Part shown: piece after piece, positions 53,031-59,831 of the stretch | Layout of the letters: every line of letters begins with the position of its first letter | Position numbering within the stretch: position 1 is the stretch's first letter | NCBI RefSeq assembly: GCF_014650075.1 | Contig: NZ_BMUG01000002.1 | Span: 62,001-126,000 of the forward strand | Direction: 5' to 3' | DNA from: Streptomyces microflavus | GTDB taxonomy: Bacteria > Actinomycetota > Actinomycetes > Streptomycetales > Streptomycetaceae | Length of the DNA stretch: 64,000 bases | Notes under the pieces: model-generated | What the model was told of the DNA's origin: nothing | Databases searched by the model: none | What the model saw: the letters and a program-made list of their open reading frames with translations, nothing else | Program-made: the position numbers and the translations under genes

Positions 53031-53042
53031 TGGACTAGACCA
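53031..53042. promoter_or_regulatory. Candidate DasR-responsive element before the SARP gene
   Basis: TGGACTAGACCA matches the DasR (dre) consensus TGGTCTAGACCA at 11 of 12 positions. It is 103 bp upstream of the activator start. DasR is a GlcNAc-sensing repressor that controls several Streptomyces antibiotic activators. Confidence 0.55.
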
Positions 53043-53180
53043 ATGGGTCAGGCAAGGGGACATCCGACGCGCGGACGGAGGCGGGATCCGGGGCTGAGCC
53101 CCGGGGCCATGGACCTCGATCACCCCGGCGGCGACCGGGAGGAATTCCGGACGCTGGGCACCACCGGAGGACACCATGCA

Positions 53181-53216
53181 AGAAGCCCAGCTCAGACGGG
53201 TCTGAGCTGGGCTTCT
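53181..53216 (-). terminator. Terminator of tRNA-Thr
   Basis: A perfect 17-bp inverted repeat (53181-53197 with 53200-53216), 3 bp after the encoded CCA end of the tRNA. With a two-base centre, the outer 15 pairs form the stable stem. Confidence 0.85.
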
Positions 53217-53218
53217 GA

Positions 53219-53295
53219 TGGGGCCGCCTTCGGGATTCGAACCCGAGACCTACGCATTACGAGTGCGTTGCTCTGGCCAACTGAGCTAAGGCGGC
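53219..53295 (-). tRNA. tRNA-Thr(CGT)
   Basis: The cloverleaf folds from the minus strand. The acceptor stem is GCCGCCT with AGGCGGC, the D-arm is TAGCTCAGTTGG, and the anticodon stem ACGCA/TGCGT holds the loop CTCGTAA with anticodon CGT. The T-arm contains GGTTCGAATCC, and an encoded CCA occupies 53219-53221. A terminator follows at once. The 3' end faces the biosynthetic cluster. Confidence 0.97.
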
Positions 53296-53307
53296 ACGCC
53301 CTGTCGC

Positions 53308-53335
53308 ACTATGGTGCGATCAGCAGCGGGGCCAA
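53308..53335 (-). promoter_or_regulatory. Candidate tRNA promoter
   Basis: On the minus strand, TTGGCC (53335-53330) and CATAGT (53313-53308) are 16 bp apart, ending 12 bp before the tRNA 5' end. Confidence 0.4.
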
Positions 53336-53433
53336 GTCTACACAGTTTCCGGGGGTGCTCCGCACAGGGCGCCCCCGGAGGCCTTTGCACAGGTCAGGCC
53401 GGGTCAGAGCAGGTCAGGCCGGGGGCACGGTGG

Positions 53434-54963
53434 TCAGGTGCACTTCTTGGCGTCGGTGGGCGGGGTGCCCTCCAGGAGGTAGGTGTTGATCGCCGTGTCG
53501 ATGCAGTCGCTGCCCCGGCCGTACGCCGTGTGGCCGTCGCCGTCGTAGGTGAGCAGGGTGCCGGAGGAGAGCTGGCCGGCGAGGGCCTGGGACCACTTGT
53601 AGGGGGTGGCCGGGTCGCGGGTGGTGCCGACCACGACCATCGGGGCGGCGCCCTTCGCCTCGGTGCGGTGCGGGGTGCCGGTGGCCTTGGTGGGCCAGTA
53701 GGCGCAGTTCAGGGAGGCCCAGGCGAAGCCGCGGCCGAAGACCGGGGAGGCCTTCTCGAAGTCGGGGAGCGCCTTCTCCACCGCGTCGGGGCCGTCGAAG
53801 GCGGGCGGCAGGTCCAGGCAGTTCACGGCGGCGTTGGCGAACATCAGGTTCGCGTACGCGCCGTTCGGCTCGCGCTCGTAGTAGCTGTCGGCCAGCGAGA
53901 GGAGGCCGGAGCCGTCGCTGCGCTGGGCACCCGCGAGCGCCTCGCGGAGCTGGGGCCAGGCCGCCTCGTCGTACATCGCCGCGATCACCCCGGTGGTCGC
54001 CAGGGACTCGCCGAGCTCGCGGTCGTCACCCGTCGGGATCGGCTTCGCGTCCAGGTCCTTGAAGAGCTGCTTGAGCGCGGTCGCCGCGTCGGCGGTGGAC
54101 GTGGTGCCCAGCGGGCAGTCCGGCTGCTTGACGCAGTCCGCGGCGAAGGACTGGAACGCCCCCTCGAAGCCCGCCGTCTGGTCGCGGTTCATGTCGATGG
54201 CCTTGAGGGAGGGGTCCATCGCGCCGTCCAGGACCAGGCGGCCGGCCCGCTCCGGGAAGAGGTCCGCGTACGTGGCGCCCAGGAAGGTCCCGTACGAGGC
54301 ACCCACGTACTGCAGCTTCTCGTCACCGAGCAGGGCCCGCAGCACGTCCATGTCGCGGGCCGTGTCGACGGTGGAGACGTACGGGAGGACCTCGCCGGAC
54401 CGCTTCTCGCAGCCCTGCGCGAACTTCTCGAAGGAGGCGGTGAGCTTCTGAACCTCCGCCTCGTCGTCCGGGGTCTGGTCGACCTGGGTGTAGGCGTCCA
54501 TCTCCTTGCCCGTCAGGCACTCCACCGGTTCGCTGCGGGCCACGCCGCGCGGGTCGATGGCCACCATGTCGTAACGGGCCCTGACCTGGGCCGGGTAGCC
54601 GAGCGCCGCGTACCCCTGGAGATAGCCGATCGCGGAGCCGCCGGGACCGCCCGGGTTCACCAGGAGGGAGCCGATCCGCTTGCCGGGGCCCGTGGCCTTC
54701 TTACGGGAGACCGCGAGGTCGATGTCGCCGTCAGCCGGCTTGTCGTAGTCCCTCGGGGCCTTCATCGTCGTGCACTCGAACCCCTCCACCCCGCAGTCGC
54801 GCCAGCTCAGCTTCTGCGCGTAGTACGAGCTCAGCCCGTCGGGGGCAGCCGTGCCGGTGGCCGAGGCACTCGGCGACGAGCCGCCGCCGCTGCAGCCGGA
54901 GACGAGCAGGCCGGCAGTGCCGATCCCGATGGCGAAGGTGCGGAGCAGGCGCCTGGTATCCAT
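53434..54963 (-). CDS. Secreted tripeptidyl-aminopeptidase-like lipoprotein (alpha/beta hydrolase)
   Basis: A 509-residue exported peptidase of the S33/TAP (SlpD/SlpE-like) family. The N-terminus has a lipobox near LLVSGCSGG. The fold shows LLVNPGGPGGSA (oxyanion region), DPRGVARS, the nucleophile in VGASYGTFLG, the acid in VVGTTRDPATP, and the histidine in DGDGHTAYG. Paired cysteines are frequent, as usual for the family. It removes N-terminal tripeptides from extracellular peptides. I chose ATG 54963, which begins the signal peptide; a longer reading to 55011 adds acidic residues that would spoil it. Confidence 0.92.
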   Translation of the reverse strand: MDTRRLLRTFAIGIGTAGLLVSGCSGGGSSPSASATGTAAPDGLSSYYAQKLSWRDCGVEGFECTTMKAPRDYDKPADGDIDLAVSRKKATGPGKRIGSLLVNPGGPGGSAIGYLQGYAALGYPAQVRARYDMVAIDPRGVARSEPVECLTGKEMDAYTQVDQTPDDEAEVQKLTASFEKFAQGCEKRSGEVLPYVSTVDTARDMDVLRALLGDEKLQYVGASYGTFLGATYADLFPERAGRLVLDGAMDPSLKAIDMNRDQTAGFEGAFQSFAADCVKQPDCPLGTTSTADAATALKQLFKDLDAKPIPTGDDRELGESLATTGVIAAMYDEAAWPQLREALAGAQRSDGSGLLSLADSYYEREPNGAYANLMFANAAVNCLDLPPAFDGPDAVEKALPDFEKASPVFGRGFAWASLNCAYWPTKATGTPHRTEAKGAAPMVVVGTTRDPATPYKWSQALAGQLSSGTLLTYDGDGHTAYGRGSDCIDTAINTYLLEGTPPTDAKKCT

Positions 54964-55064
54964 CCTGGGAGCGTATCCGCCGGGTGACGAGTCGTCCGAT
55001 TCCCTGCTCATTCGGGTGAACAGGGACCAGCTGACAGGACGGCCCTGCGCCCCTCAGGCCGCCC

Positions 55065-56270
55065 TCAGCCCGATCTCAGCGACATCGTCATCGCCTCCAC
55101 CGCGAGCAGCGGCGCCACGTTACGGTCCATCGCCTGCCGGCACGCGATCACCGCCTCGATCCTGCGCAGGGTCTGCGCCGGGGTCGAGGACTCCGCGATC
55201 CGGTCCAGGGAGTCCTGCACGTCCACATTGGCGATGGCGATCCGCGAACCCAGCTGGAGCGCCAGCACATCGCGGTAGAACCCGGTGAGCTCGGTGAGCG
55301 CCAGGTCCAGGCTGTCGCGCTGCGTTCGCGTCTTGCGGCGCTTCTGCTTGTCCTCCAGCTCCTTCATCGCCCCCGCCGTGCCGCGCGGCATCCGGCCGCC
55401 CGCGACCCCGCCGAGCGCCGCCTTCAGGTCCTCGGTCTCCTTCACGTCCACCTCGTCCGCCATCTGCTTGGCGTCATCGGTGGCCGTGTCGATCAGCTCC
55501 TGGGCCGCCTTGAGGCAGCCGCCGACATCGGCGACCCGCAGCGGAACCTTGAGCACCGCCGCCCGCCGCGCCCGGGCCCGCTCGTCCGTTGCGAGGCGGC
55601 GCGCCCGGCCGATGTGCCCCTGGGTGGCCCGTGCCGCGGAGTGGGCCCGCTCGGGATCGACCCCGTCGCGGCGGATCAGGACGTCCGCCACGGCCTCCAC
55701 CGGCGGGGTGCCGAGGGTGAGGTGGCGGCAGCGGGAGCGGATCGTGGGCAGCACGTCTTCGAGCGAAGGGGCGCACAGCATCCACACCGTGCGCGGCGCC
55801 GGCTCCTCGACCGCCTTCAGCAGGACGTTGCCCGCGCCTTCGGTGAGGCGGTCGGCGTCCTCCATGACGATGACCTGCCACCGGCCGACCGCCGGGGAGA
55901 GCTGAGCGCGGCGGACCAGGTCGCGGGTCTCCTTCACACCGATGGAGAGCAGGTCCGTGCGGATCACCTGGACGTCGGCGTGCGTACCGATCAGGCTCGT
56001 GTGGCAGCCGTCGCAGAAGCCGCAGCCGGGCTCCCCGCCCAGCGCCCGGTCCGGGCTGGTGCACTGGAGCGCGGCGGCGAAGGCACGTGCGGCGGTGGAC
56101 CGCCCGGAGCCCGGCGGTCCGGTGAACAGCCAGGCATGGGTCATCTTCGAGCCCTGTTCCACCGGCTCACGGGCGGAGACGGCCGTGACCAGCGCATCGG
56201 CGTCCTTGGCGGCAGCAGCGAGCTGTTCCCTCACTCGGTCCTGTCCGACCAGGTCGTCCCATACGGTCAT
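55065..56270 (-). CDS. holB: DNA polymerase III subunit delta'
   Basis: A 401-residue clamp-loader subunit that, with delta and tau/gamma, opens the sliding clamp. It has the AAA+ fold: P-loop TGPPGSGRST (Arg in place of the catalytic Lys, as expected for a non-hydrolysing delta'), a zinc cluster in CGFCDGC, the VMEDADRL Walker B-like motif and the SRC sensor in RSRCRHLTL. The actinobacterial insertion with a charged coiled coil (about residues 270-320) is present. It follows tmk on the same strand, separated by a hairpin at 56323-56361. Confidence 0.93.
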   Translation of the reverse strand: MTVWDDLVGQDRVREQLAAAAKDADALVTAVSAREPVEQGSKMTHAWLFTGPPGSGRSTAARAFAAALQCTSPDRALGGEPGCGFCDGCHTSLIGTHADVQVIRTDLLSIGVKETRDLVRRAQLSPAVGRWQVIVMEDADRLTEGAGNVLLKAVEEPAPRTVWMLCAPSLEDVLPTIRSRCRHLTLGTPPVEAVADVLIRRDGVDPERAHSAARATQGHIGRARRLATDERARARRAAVLKVPLRVADVGGCLKAAQELIDTATDDAKQMADEVDVKETEDLKAALGGVAGGRMPRGTAGAMKELEDKQKRRKTRTQRDSLDLALTELTGFYRDVLALQLGSRIAIANVDVQDSLDRIAESSTPAQTLRRIEAVIACRQAMDRNVAPLLAVEAMTMSLRSG

Positions 56271-56322
56271 GGGTCACCGCCCTTCCATCGTTCGGATTCC
56301 ATTGTGGGGGACGCCACTGACA

Positions 56323-56361
56323 GTCCGGCCCGCCCACCCCTCAGGGGCGGACGGGCCGGAC
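56323..56361 (-). terminator. Hairpin terminator after tmk
   Basis: Left arm 56323-56340 and right arm 56344-56361 pair over 10 bp at the outside (GTCCGGCCCG with CGGGCCGGAC) and then with minor bulges. It lies 17 bp past the tmk stop and before holB. Confidence 0.7.
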
Positions 56362-56377
56362 TTCAGGACAGGTCGGG

Positions 56378-59300
56378 TCAGCCGCGCGGGCGGCGCCCCC
56401 GGCCGGTGGGACCGTCGTCGTCGTGCCCGCCGAGCAGCTCGTCCGCCAGCGTCGGCAGATCGTCCAGCGGGGTCTCCTCCGCCCAGTCCGAACGGGGGCG
56501 CTTGGTGCGCCGGCCGCGAGCCGTGTCACCGGCCGGGCCCGCGGCCTGGGGGTCCTCGACCTGCGGCAGTTCCCGGGTGCGCTCGTTCTCGCTCTCCGCG
56601 GGCGAGGACGCCGGGCCCTCGTCCCGGAAGTAGCCCTTCGGCACCCGGTCGGAAGGCTGATCGCCGCGCACGGGCGGCAGAACAGCCGTCTCATCGGCGT
56701 CCCGAGCGCCCCCGGCGCCCCCGGCGCCCCTGGCTTCCCGGCCCGACCGCTCGTCCGTGATCCGCGGCAGCATCGCCGTCTCGTCCTCCCCCGAAGGGGA
56801 GGAAAGGCGGCCGGACGGCGTACCGTCCTCCGGACGCGCCGTGGGCACCGGCTGCGTGATCTCGTTCGGGTTCACGATCGGCGTGGGCACCGTGAGCTCG
56901 TTCTCCGGAACGGTGGGCCCCTCCGAACGCGAGGAAGCCTCCGTGCGGGAACCACCGGAACCACCGGAATCCCTGGACGCACGCTCCGCCGCAGCACGGT
57001 CCGCCGCAGCACGCGCCTCAGCCCGCGCCACCTCAGCCCGCTCGGCCTCCGCCCGAGCCGCCTCCGTACGGGCGGCAGCCTCGGCCTCAGCACGCCGGCG
57101 GGCCTCCTCGGCCCGTACCAGCGCCTCCTCCGCCTTCCGCTGCTTCTCCAGGCGGAGCGCCTCGGCCTCCTTGCGGAGCCGTGCCTCCTCCTCGGCCTGC
57201 CTGCGGAGGCGTTCCTGCTCGGCCTCGCGGGCCCGCTCCTCGGCCTCCAGCCGCCGGCGGTCCTCCTCGGCGCGGCGGCGGGCCTCCTCGGCACGCTGCC
57301 GGGCCTCCTCGGCCTGGCGCTCGGCCTCGCGCTGGCGCGCCTCCTCCAGCTCGCGCTGCTTGCGCTCCTCCTCCTCGGCGCGCAGCCGGGCGAGCTGCTC
57401 CTGGCGCTCCTTCTCCAGGCGCTCCTCCTCGGCCTTGCGGGCGGCCTCTTCCTCCGCCTTGCGCCGGGCCTCCTCCTCGGCCTTGCGCCGGGCCTCCTCG
57501 ATGGCCTGGATCTCGGCCTCGGAGAGCGGAAGGAGGCGGTCGAGGCGGTGGCGTACGACCGTGGTGATCGCCTCGGGCTCCTGCCCGGCGTCCACCACCA
57601 GGTAGCGCGTCGGGTCGGCGGCGGCCAGGGTCAGGAACCCGGACCGCACGCGCTCGTGGAACTCCGCCGGCTCCGACTCCAGCCGGTCCGGCGCCTCCGT
57701 GAACCGCTCCCGCGCGGTCTGCGGGTCGACGTCCAGCAGCACCGTCAGATGCGGTACGAGGCCGCTCGTCGCCCACCGCGAGATCCGGGCGATCTCGGTC
57801 GGCGCCAGGTCGCGTCCGGCGCCCTGGTAGGCGACGGAGGAGTCGATGTAGCGGTCGGAGATGACGATCGCGCCGCGCTCCAGCGCCGGGCGGACCACGG
57901 AGTCGACGTGCTCGGCGCGGTCGGCGGCGTACAGCAGCGCCTCGGCGCGGTTGGAGAGCCCGGCGGAGGAGACGTCCAGCAGGATCGACCGCAGCCGCTT
58001 GCCCACGGGGGTGGCCCCGGGCTCACGGGTCACGACGACCTCGTGGCCCTTGGCCCGGATCCAGTCGGCGAGCGCCTCGACCTGGGTGGACTTGCCCGCT
58101 CCGTCGCCGCCCTCCAGGGCGAGGAAGAAGCCGGTGGCCGCGGGCGCGACCGCCGGGTCGCCACCGCGGAGCGCCTCGCGCAGGTCGCGGCGGAGCGGTA
58201 CGCCCGCCCGGTCGTCCGTCTTGGCGAGGACGATCGCGGCGACGGGCAGCAGCAGCGCGCCGATCAGCATCAGCGTGTAGGCGGCCCCGCCGTGGTCGAA
58301 GACGAAGTCTCCGCCGCCCAGGCGGTGCTGCCCGATCGCGGCGGCGAGCAGCGGACCCGCGACCGCGCCGAGCGCGACGAGCACCCGGACGATGGCCTGG
58401 AGGTGCTCGGTGGTCCGGGCCTGCCGGGACGCCTCGGTCTCCTGGTCGATGATCGCGTGCCCGATGTTGGCGGCGACCCCGGCGGCGTAACCGGCGAGGA
58501 GCGCGAGCGCGAGCCCGGTGGCCGTGTCCGGCACCAGGCCGAGTGCGAGAAGTGCGACGCCTGTGACAGCGGTGGCCAGCGCGAGGAGGCGGCGCCGCGA
58601 CAGGGCGGGCAGCACCTTTTGCGCCGTACGGATACCGAGGGCGGTACCGCCGGTCAGCGCGAGGATCAGCAGCGCGAACGTGACGGGTCCGCCGCCCAGG
58701 TCGTAGGCGTGCAGAACGGATACGGCGGCGGCAGCGGCGATCGCTCCGGCGACGGCCGCGCTGACGGCGACGACCAGCGGGAGGGCGCCGGTGCGGCCCT
58801 TGTCGGGGGTGTTGCCGTGGGTGGGGCGGCGCAGCCCTTCCAGGGGCGAGCGCGGCCGGGGGGTCTGGGTGTCGGGCAGTTCGAGGAAGTACAGGGTCGT
58901 GATGGAGGCCATGAACAGACCGGCCGCGACATACGAACCCAGGGCCGCCTGGTGGAAGGAGAACCACTCCAGGCCCGTGCCGAGGAGGTTGCCGATCAGC
59001 GTGGCGGCCAGCAGGACCACCGCGGCGGCGGGGACGGCGAGGAAGTTCGTACGGAGCGACAGCCTGCGCAGGGCGTCGAGGTGGTCGGGGAGCGGACGTA
59101 CGGCGGCGCCCTCGATCGGCGGGGCGGGGAGCAGCGCCGGGGCGGCGCTCTCCTTGGCCACCGCCCACAGGCGCTCACCGGCACCGGTCACGAAGACGGT
59201 GATGAGGATCATCATGAGCGCCTTGTCGGGCACCCAGTCGATCCACAGCGGGGCGATGATCAGCAGGGCGAGCCGCAGCCCGTCCGTCCCGATCATCAGC

Positions 59301-59650
59301 CATCGCCGGTCCAGCTTTCCGCCGGGCGCGGTGAGCGACGTCAAAGGCCCCAGGAGTACGGCTCCGAAGAGCACTGTGGAAAGGATCCGGGCACCGAACA
59401 CGGCGGCGACGGCGAAGGCCGCCCCGCGGTATCCGGCTCCGAATGAGCCCTCCAGGACCGCTGCTTGCAGCGACAACAGCACCAGCACGAGAAGGGCGAG
59501 TGCATCGCCGATACCGCCGACGAGCTGGGCGCTCCACAACCGCTTCAGCGGGGGAACACGCAACAGGGCTCGTACGGCGCGCTCGCGTGAGTCTGCGGCA
59601 AGTGTGTCGGAGGTGGGGCTCACGACCGTTGGCTGCTCGGCTCGCGTCAT
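56378..59650 (-). CDS. tmk: Thymidylate kinase fused to an MFS-like membrane domain
   Basis: A 1090-residue fusion. Residues 1-495 form a membrane domain of about twelve helices resembling MFS transporters. Residues 505-715 are dTMP kinase: P-loop ALEGGDGAGKSTQ, DR(Y) motif VISDRYIDSSVAYQGAGRDL and TREPGATPVG. It makes dTDP for DNA synthesis. Residues about 725-930 are a long Ala/Arg/Glu coiled coil, followed by an acidic low-complexity tail. The same large form is known in other Streptomyces. Membrane tethering of nucleotide synthesis or a substrate channel is only a hypothesis. Confidence 0.92.
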   Translation of the reverse strand: MTRAEQPTVVSPTSDTLAADSRERAVRALLRVPPLKRLWSAQLVGGIGDALALLVLVLLSLQAAVLEGSFGAGYRGAAFAVAAVFGARILSTVLFGAVLLGPLTSLTAPGGKLDRRWLMIGTDGLRLALLIIAPLWIDWVPDKALMMILITVFVTGAGERLWAVAKESAAPALLPAPPIEGAAVRPLPDHLDALRRLSLRTNFLAVPAAAVVLLAATLIGNLLGTGLEWFSFHQAALGSYVAAGLFMASITTLYFLELPDTQTPRPRSPLEGLRRPTHGNTPDKGRTGALPLVVAVSAAVAGAIAAAAAVSVLHAYDLGGGPVTFALLILALTGGTALGIRTAQKVLPALSRRRLLALATAVTGVALLALGLVPDTATGLALALLAGYAAGVAANIGHAIIDQETEASRQARTTEHLQAIVRVLVALGAVAGPLLAAAIGQHRLGGGDFVFDHGGAAYTLMLIGALLLPVAAIVLAKTDDRAGVPLRRDLREALRGGDPAVAPAATGFFLALEGGDGAGKSTQVEALADWIRAKGHEVVVTREPGATPVGKRLRSILLDVSSAGLSNRAEALLYAADRAEHVDSVVRPALERGAIVISDRYIDSSVAYQGAGRDLAPTEIARISRWATSGLVPHLTVLLDVDPQTARERFTEAPDRLESEPAEFHERVRSGFLTLAAADPTRYLVVDAGQEPEAITTVVRHRLDRLLPLSEAEIQAIEEARRKAEEEARRKAEEEAARKAEEERLEKERQEQLARLRAEEEERKQRELEEARQREAERQAEEARQRAEEARRRAEEDRRRLEAEERAREAEQERLRRQAEEEARLRKEAEALRLEKQRKAEEALVRAEEARRRAEAEAAARTEAARAEAERAEVARAEARAAADRAAAERASRDSGGSGGSRTEASSRSEGPTVPENELTVPTPIVNPNEITQPVPTARPEDGTPSGRLSSPSGEDETAMLPRITDERSGREARGAGGAGGARDADETAVLPPVRGDQPSDRVPKGYFRDEGPASSPAESENERTRELPQVEDPQAAGPAGDTARGRRTKRPRSDWAEETPLDDLPTLADELLGGHDDDGPTGRGRRPRG

Positions 59651-59765
59651 CCGCCCAGCCTATCGGCAGCGGTGCGGTGCCTGTCGGCCTGTCCGAACAT
59701 ATGGCCGCAGATGACTTTCGGCCAGCCCGCTCATGGACCCTTGACGCACGCGATCACAGGCCCTT

Positions 59766-59816
59766 TGACGTACTGCTGCCCGGCACCTGATCCAGGTGCC
59801 GGGCAGCAGTACGTCA
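59766..59816 (-). terminator. Very strong terminator after topA
   Basis: A perfect 24-bp inverted repeat (59766-59789 with 59793-59816) with a 3-nt loop lies 15 bp past the topA stop and 116 bp before the tmk start. It is the longest perfect hairpin I found in the window. Confidence 0.92.
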
Positions 59817-59831
59817 CAACAACAGAACCGG

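Noticed and set aside
38000..53295. Biosynthetic cluster as a genomic island integrated at tRNA-Thr
   Set aside because: The tRNA 3' end faces the cluster, but I found no copy of the tRNA 3' sequence at the far side, no integrase or excisionase, and no conjugation genes. GC content and codon use look like the rest.
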